Shown one piece after another: positions 9,898-19,550 of a DNA stretch of 64,000 nucleotides. The notes under the pieces are model-generated. The model did not search any database. It saw nothing but the letters and a program-made list of their open reading frames with translations, and was not told the DNA's origin. Source of the stretch: Candidatus Alistipes intestinigallinarum (lineage in GTDB: Bacteria; Bacteroidota; Bacteroidia; Bacteroidales; Rikenellaceae); the NCBI GenBank assembly GCA_019115745.1, contig DXDA01000036.1, positions 29,601 through 93,600 on the forward strand. Direction: 5' to 3'. Made by a program: the position numbers and the translations under genes. Every line of letters begins with the position of its first letter. Within the stretch, counting starts at the first letter, position 1.

Positions 9898-11277
9898 ATG
9901 AAACGACATTTCTATTTGCCGCTCGTTGCGATTCTGCTGGCGGGAGCGGCGTGGTCATGCAGCGAACCGGAGAATTCTCCCGTAGAGAACGCGTTCGCTC
10001 CATTGACGGATATCGAGGTTCCGGACAATTTCTGGTTCGCACAGGGGCAGACCTTTTCGATCCAGGGCCGGGGCTTCAGCCAACTGGACTCCGTGGTGTT
10101 GAAGCCTGCCGTGGGCGGTTTCGACTATCGTCCGGTGAAGTGTTCGGCCGGGGCTTACAGTTATTCCGTGACTCTGCCGACGGACATCCCGGTCGGGGAG
10201 TATGAACTGATGCTGTATCGTTACGACGGCGAGAGTCACGACCTGGGTCCCATCACGATCCATTCGCAGATCGTGATCGAAGGGCTCGAAGGCGATGAGA
10301 AGACCTCGCTCGAAGGGGGCGTGGAGTTGTTGGCCTCCGAGCAGGGGACGTCGCAGTTCTGCCCGGGCGACTCGATCATGCTCATCGACAAGCAGACCTC
10401 CGAGGTCTTCAAGCTGGCGACGAGCATCGACGAACGCTCTCCGTGGAAGCTCTCCTACCAGGCTCCCGAAGAGTATCTGGGCGAGGCGAAGACCTATCTG
10501 ATGCGTGGGTCGACCGTGTCGTACCTGCAGGATCTGGAGACGCTGGACATCAAGGTCGGGGATTATTACGAAGGGGGTATCATCATCTGGTTCGACCCCT
10601 CCCAGGCCCTGAGCGGCATCTGCATGAACATCTTCAACGGTGCAACGACCGAGCGTACGTCGAGCAGCGACAACAAGCGCCTGCCGATGGGTACGGAGTA
10701 CAAGGCCGGGGATGCCAACGGCACGGAGAAGCCCGAGGCCTACGCCATCGGTATGGGCGACGAGAATACCGAGAAGTTCTACAAGTTCGAGACCAAGCGC
10801 GGGTATGATCCTGCGGCAATCCACCACCGCGACTACAACGGTACGAATCCGCTGCCGTCGGTCTCCTACATGGCCCTCAACTATTCGCTGAAGGGACTGG
10901 ACGGTGAGACGTACGACGACTGGTTCATTCCGTCGTTCGAGACCTTGCGACTGATGCTCTACAACCGCGATGAGCTGAACGAGATCTGCGATGAACTGGG
11001 TGGTGAACCGCTGCCGGGCAGCAAGTATGTCTACAAGACCGAGCCCTTCAAGGGGGAGAACTGCTGGGGGTACGGCGACGGTATGACCACCGTTTCGTCG
11101 AACGTGGACAGCGATCCGAATGCTTACTACAATGTTCGTGCGATTCGGTTTGCCCCGACGGCTGCCGAGGAGAACGGCGGGGAGTTCGTCGAGGCGGACC
11201 ACCTCACCTCGTACATGATCCAGGCTCCGGACTATGCCTTCCGCCTGGTGCGCAAATTTGGGTATGACAAAGACTAA
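9898..11277 (+). CDS. Surface lipoprotein with one TIG-like module and a DUF1566-like C-terminal domain (candidate glycan-binding protein)
   Basis: The 459-residue protein begins MKRHFYLPLVAILLAGAAWSC, with the lipobox Cys at about 21. Residues about 40-130 form an IPT/TIG-like beta-sandwich (FAQGQTFSIQGRGFSQLDSV, then VGEYELMLYRYDG). From about residue 215 comes a distinct domain beginning GDYYEGGIIIWFDP, containing IGMGDENTEKFY, TYDDWFIPSFETLRLML and YYNVRAIRFA. This layout resembles DUF1566/FISUMP-type domains, which carry a WxLPS-type motif. The position after SusCD in a PUL suggests a SusE/F-like surface glycan-binding protein; this is inference from context. The next gene is a longer version of the same design. 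Confidence 0.7.
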   Translation: MKRHFYLPLVAILLAGAAWSCSEPENSPVENAFAPLTDIEVPDNFWFAQGQTFSIQGRGFSQLDSVVLKPAVGGFDYRPVKCSAGAYSYSVTLPTDIPVGEYELMLYRYDGESHDLGPITIHSQIVIEGLEGDEKTSLEGGVELLASEQGTSQFCPGDSIMLIDKQTSEVFKLATSIDERSPWKLSYQAPEEYLGEAKTYLMRGSTVSYLQDLETLDIKVGDYYEGGIIIWFDPSQALSGICMNIFNGATTERTSSSDNKRLPMGTEYKAGDANGTEKPEAYAIGMGDENTEKFYKFETKRGYDPAAIHHRDYNGTNPLPSVSYMALNYSLKGLDGETYDDWFIPSFETLRLMLYNRDELNEICDELGGEPLPGSKYVYKTEPFKGENCWGYGDGMTTVSSNVDSDPNAYYNVRAIRFAPTAAEENGGEFVEADHLTSYMIQAPDYAFRLVRKFGYDKD

Positions 11278-11289
11278 AAACTGCAGGAT

Positions 11290-13722
11290 ATGAAAAAGTT
11301 GTCAGGAATGGCCGGAGCGTTGGCTCTGTCGTTGTTCGCATTGGCGGGTTGCAAGGACGATCCTACCGACCTGTTGCCTCCGCACGTGCCCTTTGAGGTT
11401 ACGGACCTCACCAACGTGATGCTTCCGGAGGTCTCCATCGTTCCGGGAATGACCGTTGCCGTAAACGGCGTCGGGTTCGTCGAGACCGATACGGATCTGG
11501 TGCTGAAAGCCGCGCAGACCGGAGAACAGGTTGTTCCCGAGTCGGTTGCCGTCGACGAGAAGTTGACGAACGTACGATTTACGATCCCCGAGGCGTGCCC
11601 CGAGGCGGAGTATGCTGTCCTGCTGACCCGTGTGGACGGCCAACAGGTCGAACTGGGCCGTATCGAGGTTGGACATACGATCGCTATCCGGGAGCTTCTG
11701 GCCAGCGAGACCTATGACCGTGACAGTTGGATCACGATCCACGGCCAGGGTTTTTACGAAGGGGATGAAATCATCCTGAATGCCTACGATGAGTCGTATA
11801 CCTGCGCGACGACCGTCTCTTCGGCCAATGCGGATGGCGGGTCGGTCAAGTTCGAGAGCCCTTCGGGGCTGACGGGCCGGGTCGAGGCGCAGATCAAACG
11901 CGGTGTGGTGACCTCCGATCTGACGGAGTTCGTGATCGGGGAGCTGCTGCCCGAAATTTCGGAGGTGGTGGTTCCTGCGGTTTCGATCGCCCCGGGCATG
12001 ACGCTCGACGTTACGGCCGAGGGTATTGCCACCACGGACAAGGATTTGCTGCTGGTCCGGGAGGGTACGGAACTGCCGCTTGAGGAGATTGAGCTCTCCG
12101 AGACGGGCTTCCGCTTTACGATCCCGTCGACGGCGGAGTTCGGAACCTACAAGCTGTGCGTCGACCGGGTCGACAATACGCGGGTTGAACTGGCCGACAT
12201 CGAACTGGTCGACGAGATCGAGGTGTCGGACGTACATCTGGCGCTCGACGAGTGCCCGGTCAACGAACCGATCGTGGTCTACGGAACGGGATTCTATGCC
12301 GGAGACGTGATTCGCTTCGTCAGCAAGGAGGCCGGGATCGACGAGAAGGTCGAGACGGAGTCGGTTCTCTCTTCTGAGGAGGAGGTCCTGGGTGTGAAGT
12401 TGACCCCTCCCGCCGACTTTATCGGTGAGGCCGAGTTGCATGTCTGCCGCGGAACGGTGAGCAGCCTGCTCCTCTCCGTACAGGTGATGGATGCCATCGG
12501 CAACGTGGTCATTCCGTCGTTCTCGATCGTGCCGGGGCAGACCGTGACCATCGCCGCCACGAACGTCGATCCGGAGGATCTGTTCGAACTTCGCTCGGCT
12601 TCGGCGGAGCCGATTCGCCCGACGCGGGTTGCATCCGACAATGCCGGTTATACGATGACCCTTCCCGAAGATATTCCGGCGGGGATCTATACGCTGGTCT
12701 CGACCCGTACGGAGCAGGAACTGGGCGAACTGACCGTCAGCGATGCAATCGAGTTGGATGACCTGCGCTTCTCGGACGACATGTTTATCCAGGGCGCTTC
12801 GTACGAGGTTGAGGTGACGACCTCCTCCGCACCGCAGGCGAAGACCTTCGCTCCGGGCGACCGGATCCGCGTGGAGAACGAATCTTCGGACGTACTGCTC
12901 GAAGAGGAGATCGTGCTGGATGCCTCGAATGCCTCGTTCTCGTTCCAGACGCCGGCCGAACTGCAGGGCAAGGGGCGTGTGCTGCTGCTCCGCGGCGCAC
13001 TGAGTCTCGAACTGGGTACGATCGACCTGATCGAAGAGGTGAAGGTTGGCGACTATTTCAAGGGCGGTATCGTGGTATGGCTTGATCCGCAGAATCCGGC
13101 TCACGGTATCACCATGAACCTCTTCCACGGCAATGCTACGCAGCGCAATGCCGGTCTGCTGCACAACCGCCGTACGGCATTCGGTCATGAAAACCTCGAT
13201 CACGGTACGGACCGGGATGAGTTCATGGAGATCGGCATGGGGGATGTCTGCACGCAGATGATTCTCGATGCGGAGGAGGCTGCCGGCTACGATTCGACAC
13301 AGCCCGTACGGGAGGATCCTCCCACGGACGGAGAGGCGCTCTCTGCGGCCCGGATCTGCACCGACCTGGTGACGACGGACAAATATACGGGTGAAACCTA
13401 TGACGACTGGTTCCTGCCGACGGTCAAACTGCTCAACCATGTCTATACGATCCGTAAAGAGCTGAACGAGTGCTTCGACCGGGAGGGCGGCGAGTCGTTT
13501 GCCGGAACCGGCTATGTCTACCAGTACGGGCCGGAGGCCGGGCAGAACGGTTACGATTCCACGGACGGCAGCTCGAACTACATCTCCTCCAACCAGTCGA
13601 AACTCGATCCGGAGAACGGACTGAATCAGGCCCGTTTCCAGAGCTTCACCGATGCGGGGGCTTCCGGATGGTTCAACAAACTCGATCCGTACTATTACGT
13701 GCGTGCTGCGCGGAAGTTCTGA
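11290..13722 (+). CDS. Surface lipoprotein with expanded TIG-like modules and the same C-terminal domain as its neighbour
   Basis: The 810-residue protein has lipobox LAGC at about residues 18-21. It repeats the module of the preceding gene: units start near residues 50, 220 and 400 with PEVSIVPGMTVAVNGVGF, PAVSIAPGMTLDVTAEG and PSFSIVPGQTVTIAATN, each followed by a strand pattern ending in EYAVLLTRVDGQ-like text. Between them lie related subunits with GQGFYEGDEI or GTGFYAGDVI. The C-terminal domain from about residue 585 (VGDYFKGGIVVWLDPQNP, IGMGDVCTQM, TYDDWFLPTVKLLNH, YYVRAARKF) matches the neighbour. It starts 12 bases after that gene. A glycan-binding role is inferred from PUL context. 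No enzymatic motif was seen. Confidence 0.7.
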   Translation: MKKLSGMAGALALSLFALAGCKDDPTDLLPPHVPFEVTDLTNVMLPEVSIVPGMTVAVNGVGFVETDTDLVLKAAQTGEQVVPESVAVDEKLTNVRFTIPEACPEAEYAVLLTRVDGQQVELGRIEVGHTIAIRELLASETYDRDSWITIHGQGFYEGDEIILNAYDESYTCATTVSSANADGGSVKFESPSGLTGRVEAQIKRGVVTSDLTEFVIGELLPEISEVVVPAVSIAPGMTLDVTAEGIATTDKDLLLVREGTELPLEEIELSETGFRFTIPSTAEFGTYKLCVDRVDNTRVELADIELVDEIEVSDVHLALDECPVNEPIVVYGTGFYAGDVIRFVSKEAGIDEKVETESVLSSEEEVLGVKLTPPADFIGEAELHVCRGTVSSLLLSVQVMDAIGNVVIPSFSIVPGQTVTIAATNVDPEDLFELRSASAEPIRPTRVASDNAGYTMTLPEDIPAGIYTLVSTRTEQELGELTVSDAIELDDLRFSDDMFIQGASYEVEVTTSSAPQAKTFAPGDRIRVENESSDVLLEEEIVLDASNASFSFQTPAELQGKGRVLLLRGALSLELGTIDLIEEVKVGDYFKGGIVVWLDPQNPAHGITMNLFHGNATQRNAGLLHNRRTAFGHENLDHGTDRDEFMEIGMGDVCTQMILDAEEAAGYDSTQPVREDPPTDGEALSAARICTDLVTTDKYTGETYDDWFLPTVKLLNHVYTIRKELNECFDREGGESFAGTGYVYQYGPEAGQNGYDSTDGSSNYISSNQSKLDPENGLNQARFQSFTDAGASGWFNKLDPYYYVRAARKF

Positions 13723-13764
13723 TCCGAAAAAGCTGATTGTCAAAACCGAAAAACTATATTTTAG

Positions 13765-16700
13765 ATGAACATGAAAAAGAACTGGATATTCGCCGCCCTG
13801 AGCGCAATGATGGTGGTGTCGGGCGGATATGCCCAGGAGAAGGGCGGCGAAGGTCTCGATCAGGAACCCAGCAAACCCAAGGCGAAGGTCGATCTGTTCG
13901 CCATTGCGAAGGAGCGGATGACCGCCAAGCGGGTTCTCAATACCTCCACGATCACCGACACTCCCCTTGCGGGAGGTCGGCGGGTCGTGTGGAGCATCGG
14001 CGCGAAGGATCGTTCGGCGTCCGATCTGGCTCTGGGCCCCGACGGTTTCCGGCAGTTTCTGGCCCGGGATTTCGGCTTCGAGGACCGCAACTTCATCGTC
14101 GGAGCCGACGATGCACGGGAGATGTTCCCCTACGTGTTGCCGGGACCCGTCGACACGTGGGGCGGAAGCTGGCCCACTTCGGGGTGGCATACGCACCAGT
14201 TGAATATCGATTTCGGGGTCGACCGGCTCCCGGAGTCGGGCGACTGGACCCTGGTGGTGAACCTGCTCGATTATGCCAAGGAGTTCCTGCCGCTGGTTAA
14301 GGTCAGCATCAACGAGCAGGATTATAAACTGCAGCTTTCGGCCGAGGGTTACGACGTCAAGACCCAGAAAAAACCGCTCTACGATCAGCCGCTGGTCGAT
14401 ACGCTGCCCATTTCGGGCGACCTGCGCCGCATTACGCCGCTCACGCTGGAGATTCCCATCGAGAAGGGGATGATCCGTCCGGGCGGGAACCGCGTGGTGA
14501 TCTACGTGCTCGAAGGCTCCTGGATCATGTTCGACAACGTGGAGATGCACGCTCCGGCCGAGGCTCGAATCTCCGTTCCCGGGCGGGCATTTGTCGGGAA
14601 GGTCGAGGCGGCGAACTACAGCCTCCGGGAGTCGGACGGGGTATTCCAGCCGCTGCTGGTTGCTGTCGAGCAGCTCTCCGGCACCCCGACGGTCGAGGTT
14701 CGTCTCGACGGTGAGCGGATCTTCCGGACCAAGGCCGAAACCGGAACCTATAACTTCGAAGCGCCGATGCCGGCCGTGGAGCGCCCGACGGAGAGCGAAT
14801 ACGAAATTCTGGTCGACGGGAAGTCCGTCCGCCGGGGCAGCGTGCTGCGTTCGGCACAGCCCGAGCAGACTCCGGCCGATTACGTCGACACGTGGATCGG
14901 AACGGCTCACTCCCGCTGGATGATCGCTCCGGGACCGTGGATGCCCTTCGGTATGGTCAAGATGGCTCCGGACAACCAGAATGGCGGCTGGCAGGCCGGT
15001 TATCAGCCGACGTTCGAGAATCTGGGTGCGATCAGCCATATCCACTGCTGGTCGATGGCCGGACTGGGCATGTTGCCCGTCAACGGACCGCTGCAGATCC
15101 ATGTGGGAGACCAGTGGGATCCGGACAGCGGCTACCGTTCGCGCATCGACAAGCGTTCGGAGAAGACTCCGCTCGGAGAGTACAGCGTACACCTGACCGA
15201 TTATGACATCGAACTGGAGGTGACGGGTACGACGCGCTGCGGTTTCCAGCGCTACACCTTCCCGAAGGATCGCGGCAACGGACGTGTGATGATCGACATG
15301 CGGGTTCAGGGCGAATTCGACTACCGGATCGAGAATTTCGAGATCCGCAAGCTCGACGACCATACGATCCAGGGCTTCAGCCACCAGTTCTCGCCGTCGA
15401 TCTACTACGGGGATTCGGACCAGGAGTATACGGTCTACTTTACGCTTGAATTCGACCGTCCGATCGTGAAATACGGCGGCTGGGTCGAAGATCGGATCCA
15501 GGAGGGCGGCGTGATCCGCGGTGACGATGTCCGGGAGGCGGGAGCCTTCGTGGAGTTCGACCTCGGGGAGTCTCAGGTCGTACAGGTCCGTTCGGGCATC
15601 TCGTACGTGGGGCTCGAAAATTCGCAGCTCAACCTGCAGACGGAGATTACGGAGCCCTTCGGGTGGGATTTCGACGCCGTGTGCGCCTACAACAAGGCCA
15701 CGTGGAACGACCTGATCGCCCGTACGCTCATCACCACCTCCGACCGCAACGAAAAGGTCAAGTTCTATACGAACGTCTACCGGTCGCTTTGCAGCCGGTC
15801 GATCTACAGCGACGTCAACGGCGAGTGGGTCTCCGCGGATTTCGTGACGCGGCGGCTGAAGGATTCCGACGACCGGATGCTGGGCGGTGACGCCTTCTGG
15901 AACTCGTTCTGGAACCTGAACCAGTATTGGAATCTGGTGACTCCCGAGTGGAGCAAGCGTTGGGTCAACTCCGAACTGGCGATGTACGATGCGCTGGGAT
16001 GGCTCTCGAAGGGTGCCGGCGGTATGAAGTACATCAACGTGATGGTGGCCGAGCACGAGATCCCGATGATGGTAGCCGCACACCAGATGGGCATCGGCCC
16101 CTTCGATACGGGCAAGATGACCGCGGCGTTCGATGTCATGGAGAACTGTGCGCCGCGCCGTCTGGCCGGCGGGTATGTCGGCAACCGCGATATGATTCCC
16201 TACCTCAAGTACAAATACGTTCCCTATGAGTTGGGAATCTTCTCCAACACGATGGAGTACAGCTTCGACAACTGGGTCGTGGGTCAGTTCGCCAAGTCGA
16301 TCGGCGACGAGAAGCGCTACGAACTCTACAACGACCGGGGATACTGGTGGCGGAATGCGATCAATCCCGCGAACGGTTACGCCCAGATGCGGGATACGCT
16401 GGGTCGGTTCGTGCCGGATTTCGATCCGTTTGCTTCGGGAGCGCACGTCGAGTATGTCGAGGGCAATGCCTGGCAGCTCACCTTCTTCGTGCCTCAGGAT
16501 GTTCCGGCATTGGTCGATGCCATCGGGCAGAAGGAGTTCGTGGATCGGCTGCAGTGGGGCTTCGAGGCCAGCGAGCCGTGGCGCTACAACGCTCCCAACG
16601 ACCAGTATTGGGACTATCCGGTGGTGCAGGGCAACCAGCAGTCGATGCACTTTGCCTACCTGTTCAACTGGGCCGGGAAGCCGTGGCTGACGCAGCGCTG

Positions 16701-17106
16701 GAGCCGTTCGATCGCCGAACGCTACTACAACATTGGAGCCGCCAATGCCTACCTGGGTGACGAGGATCAGGGACAGATGAGCGCCTGGTTCGTCATGACG
16801 GCCATGGGGCTCTTCCAGACCGACGGCGGAGCGCGTGTCGATCCGGTCTATGAGATCGGCAGCCCGATTTACGAGAAGATCGTCATCGACCTGGGCAATC
16901 GTTTCGGCCGCGGCAAGACCTTCACCATCGAGGCGAAGAACACGTCCCGCAAGAACATCTACGTCCAGCGGGCATGGCTCAACGGAGAGCGTCTCGACTC
17001 CTTCTGCTTCCCGGCGAGCGAACTGCTCAAGGGCGGGAATCTGACGCTGGAGATGGGTCCGACGCCCAACAAGAAGTGGGGGCTCCGTCCGTATGAGAAG
17101 AAGTGA
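13765..17106 (+). CDS. GH92-family alpha-mannosidase with a long N-terminal beta-sandwich extension
   Basis: GH92 enzymes are calcium-dependent exo-alpha-mannosidases acting on mannans and N-glycans. The catalytic region starts at about residue 370 (YVDTWIGTAHSRWMIAPGPWMPFGMVK begins there). It contains ISHIHCWSMAGLGMLP, an EGNAWQLTFFVPQD block near 899 and GDEDQGQMSAWFVMTAMG near 998, which carries the acidic residues expected of the family. A typical GH92 is about 750 residues, so the 1113-residue length reflects an extra N-terminal part. Residues about 40-260 (ending MFDNVEMHAP) resemble the galactose-binding-like sandwich of PL4-type proteins. A signal peptide ends at GGYAQE. The alternative ATG at 13771 is equally plausible. 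GSPIYEKIVIDL replaces the commoner GSPLF version, so specificity may be atypical. Confidence 0.88.
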   Translation: MNMKKNWIFAALSAMMVVSGGYAQEKGGEGLDQEPSKPKAKVDLFAIAKERMTAKRVLNTSTITDTPLAGGRRVVWSIGAKDRSASDLALGPDGFRQFLARDFGFEDRNFIVGADDAREMFPYVLPGPVDTWGGSWPTSGWHTHQLNIDFGVDRLPESGDWTLVVNLLDYAKEFLPLVKVSINEQDYKLQLSAEGYDVKTQKKPLYDQPLVDTLPISGDLRRITPLTLEIPIEKGMIRPGGNRVVIYVLEGSWIMFDNVEMHAPAEARISVPGRAFVGKVEAANYSLRESDGVFQPLLVAVEQLSGTPTVEVRLDGERIFRTKAETGTYNFEAPMPAVERPTESEYEILVDGKSVRRGSVLRSAQPEQTPADYVDTWIGTAHSRWMIAPGPWMPFGMVKMAPDNQNGGWQAGYQPTFENLGAISHIHCWSMAGLGMLPVNGPLQIHVGDQWDPDSGYRSRIDKRSEKTPLGEYSVHLTDYDIELEVTGTTRCGFQRYTFPKDRGNGRVMIDMRVQGEFDYRIENFEIRKLDDHTIQGFSHQFSPSIYYGDSDQEYTVYFTLEFDRPIVKYGGWVEDRIQEGGVIRGDDVREAGAFVEFDLGESQVVQVRSGISYVGLENSQLNLQTEITEPFGWDFDAVCAYNKATWNDLIARTLITTSDRNEKVKFYTNVYRSLCSRSIYSDVNGEWVSADFVTRRLKDSDDRMLGGDAFWNSFWNLNQYWNLVTPEWSKRWVNSELAMYDALGWLSKGAGGMKYINVMVAEHEIPMMVAAHQMGIGPFDTGKMTAAFDVMENCAPRRLAGGYVGNRDMIPYLKYKYVPYELGIFSNTMEYSFDNWVVGQFAKSIGDEKRYELYNDRGYWWRNAINPANGYAQMRDTLGRFVPDFDPFASGAHVEYVEGNAWQLTFFVPQDVPALVDAIGQKEFVDRLQWGFEASEPWRYNAPNDQYWDYPVVQGNQQSMHFAYLFNWAGKPWLTQRWSRSIAERYYNIGAANAYLGDEDQGQMSAWFVMTAMGLFQTDGGARVDPVYEIGSPIYEKIVIDLGNRFGRGKTFTIEAKNTSRKNIYVQRAWLNGERLDSFCFPASELLKGGNLTLEMGPTPNKKWGLRPYEKK

Positions 17107-17197
17107 TCGAATTTGCAAATGAGAGTTGTGCGGGGATTCCGGCATCCCGATCGTTGCGGGGTGCCGGAATCCTCCCGATAACCGGAAACAAATGACC

Positions 17198-19537
17198 ATG
17201 AAACGAATCTGTTTGTTGATCGCAGCGCTTTGGGCAATGGCGGCCGTTGCCGAGGAGCGGGACTATACGCGCTACGTGCTGCCGATGGTTGGGACGGACA
17301 ATGAGTTCATCCTCTCCAACGGCAACGTGCTTCCCTTTGCGGCCCGCCCGTGGGGAATGAACCACTGGACGCCGCAGACGGCCGTGAACTGCGAGCCGTG
17401 GCAGTATGTCTACGATGCCACCCACATCACCGGACTCAAGCAAACCCACCAGCCGAGTCCGTGGGGCGGGGACTATGCGATGTTCTCGCTGATGCCGACC
17501 GTCGGGCCGATGAAGTTCCGGGAGGAGGAGCGCAAGAGCTGGTTTTCGCACAAGGCCGAGGAGTCGAAACCTCACTATTACCGGGTCTACCTGGCGGATT
17601 ACGACATTACGGCCGAGATGACGCCCTCGTCGCGGGGGTGCCTCATGCGCTTTACATATCCGCAGAGCGATGCGGCGAACGTCGTGATCGACGCCTTCGA
17701 CGAAGATTCCTACGTACAGGTGATTCCCGAGGAACGCAAGGTGATCGGCTATACGACGCAGTATTACCATAGCGGCAAGAAGGCTCCGGACAACTTCCGG
17801 AACTATTTCGTCATCGTGTTCGACACGCCGTTCGAGGAGTTTGCCGTCTGGCTCGGCAACGGTTTCGACCGGAAGGCCTGTGAGGCACAGGGTGGCCGGA
17901 CCGGTGTTGTTGTGCGTTTCAAGACCCGCCGGGGCCAGCAGGTCCAGGCCCGGATCGCCTCGTCGTTCATCAGTTACGAACAGGCCGAAATCTCGTTGAA
18001 GCGCGAAATCGGGGAGAAGAGCTTCGAGACGCTCTGCGAGGAGGGGCGTCGTGCGTGGAACGATTGCCTGAGCCGCTTCCGGGTGAAGGACGACCGGCTG
18101 GATGATCTGGACAACGTCCGGATGTTCTATACGGCTCTCTATCGGATGTTCCTCTATCCGCGGGAGTTCTTCGAATACGACGCTGCGGGGCAGATGATCC
18201 ACTACAGCCCCTTTACCGGAGAGGTTTGTCCGGGGCGGATGCACACCGATAACGGCTATTGGGATACGTTCCGTGCGGCGCGTCCGTTCTTCGACCTCTT
18301 CTTCCCCGACTGGCACGCCGGGTACATGGAGTCCGTGGCCAATACGTTCCGGGAGAGCGGCTGGCTGCCGGAGTGGGTCTCCCCGGGGCATATCGACGCG
18401 ATGATCGGTTCGAATTCGGCGTCGGTGATTGCTTCGGCCTACTTTGCGGGGGTTCCCGGCATGGATATGGAGACGCTCTGGGAGGGAATGTACAAGATGG
18501 CATACCATGCCCATCCGAAGTTGTCGTCCGTCGGTCGGGCCGGTGCGGAGGCTTACGACCGGCTGGGATACGTCCCGAACGACATCGGGGTCAAGGAGAG
18601 TGCTGCGCGGACACTCGAATATGCCTATGACGACTATTGCGTGTTGAAGGTGGCCGAGGCCCTGGGAAAGAGCCCCGAGATCATCGACACGTTCCGCAAA
18701 CGGGCCCTGAACTATCGGAATCTCTTCCACCGGCAGTTCAATCTGATGGCCGGGAAGGACTCTTCGGGACGCTTCCGGCCCGATTTCAACCCGCTGGCCT
18801 GGGGCGGAGACTTTACCGAGGGCAACAGTTGGCACTATACGTGGAGTGCCTTCCACGATCCGGCCGGACTGGCCGATCTGATGGGTGGCGACCGGGCCTT
18901 TATCCGGATGCTGGATTCGGTCTTCGAGCAGCCTCCTGTGTTCGACGTCTCGAACTACGGGGGACAGGTGATCCACGAGGTGCGCGAGATGCAGATCATG
19001 AATTTCGGACAGTACGCCCACGGCAACCAGCCGATCCAGCACATGATCTATCTTTACGACTGGACTTCGGAGCCGTGGAAGACGCAATACCATGTCCGGG
19101 ATGTGCTTGCGCGGTTGTACCGCCCGACGCCCGACGGCTATTGCGGCGACGAGGACAACGGTCAGACCTCGGCGTGGTATGTCTTTTCGGCGCTGGGCAT
19201 CTACCCGGTGAATCCCGTATCGGGAGAGTATGCGATCGGATCGCCGCTGTTCCGGGAGGTGGAGATCACGCTTCCCGACGGGAAGATCCTGACGATCTCG
19301 GCCCCGGAGAACGACGACCGCAACCGCTATGTGGACCGCGTCCGGGTCAACGGCAAGGCCTGCACGGTGAATTACCTGACGCGCGAACAACTTCGGCAGG
19401 GCGGGACGATCGAATTCCGGATGGCTGCCGAACCCAATACGAAACGGGGTGTCGACAAGGCATCGCGACCCTATTCGTTCTCCGAGGAGTACGGTGCGGC
19501 GGCCGGATCGGAGCAAGCTCCCGCCGCCTCATTTTAA
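17198..19537 (+). CDS. GH92-family alpha-mannosidase, canonical length
   Basis: I chose the ATG at 17198 (or 17192, ATG ACC ATG) over the ORF-track start at 17126, because MKRICLLIAALWAMAAVA is a clear signal peptide and the upstream residues are not. The resulting protein is 779 residues, the usual GH92 size. It has YVLPMVGTDNEFILSNGNVLP at the N-terminus, EGNSWHYTWSAFHDP near residue 541, a GNQPIQHMIYLYDW block, and the family signature GDEDNGQTSAWYVFSALGIY near 650 with YAIGSPLFREVEI after it. The expected role is exo-removal of terminal alpha-mannose in the periplasm or at the surface. It follows the other GH92 gene by about 90 bases and precedes the MFS gene by 13. Confidence 0.92.
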   Translation: MKRICLLIAALWAMAAVAEERDYTRYVLPMVGTDNEFILSNGNVLPFAARPWGMNHWTPQTAVNCEPWQYVYDATHITGLKQTHQPSPWGGDYAMFSLMPTVGPMKFREEERKSWFSHKAEESKPHYYRVYLADYDITAEMTPSSRGCLMRFTYPQSDAANVVIDAFDEDSYVQVIPEERKVIGYTTQYYHSGKKAPDNFRNYFVIVFDTPFEEFAVWLGNGFDRKACEAQGGRTGVVVRFKTRRGQQVQARIASSFISYEQAEISLKREIGEKSFETLCEEGRRAWNDCLSRFRVKDDRLDDLDNVRMFYTALYRMFLYPREFFEYDAAGQMIHYSPFTGEVCPGRMHTDNGYWDTFRAARPFFDLFFPDWHAGYMESVANTFRESGWLPEWVSPGHIDAMIGSNSASVIASAYFAGVPGMDMETLWEGMYKMAYHAHPKLSSVGRAGAEAYDRLGYVPNDIGVKESAARTLEYAYDDYCVLKVAEALGKSPEIIDTFRKRALNYRNLFHRQFNLMAGKDSSGRFRPDFNPLAWGGDFTEGNSWHYTWSAFHDPAGLADLMGGDRAFIRMLDSVFEQPPVFDVSNYGGQVIHEVREMQIMNFGQYAHGNQPIQHMIYLYDWTSEPWKTQYHVRDVLARLYRPTPDGYCGDEDNGQTSAWYVFSALGIYPVNPVSGEYAIGSPLFREVEITLPDGKILTISAPENDDRNRYVDRVRVNGKACTVNYLTREQLRQGGTIEFRMAAEPNTKRGVDKASRPYSFSEEYGAAAGSEQAPAASF

Positions 19538-19550
19538 ATAGTTTCGTGTT

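Noticed and set aside
11302-17199. 1965-residue ORF on the minus strand opposite PUL1 genes
   Set aside because: It runs antisense through three convincing plus-strand genes and has no recognisable domains. Long antisense frames arise from the GC-rich codon bias of the true genes.
17027-19516. 829-residue minus-strand ORF opposite the second GH92 gene
   Set aside because: It is a mirror-frame shadow of GH92 and has an Arg/His/Pro-rich composition typical of antisense reading.
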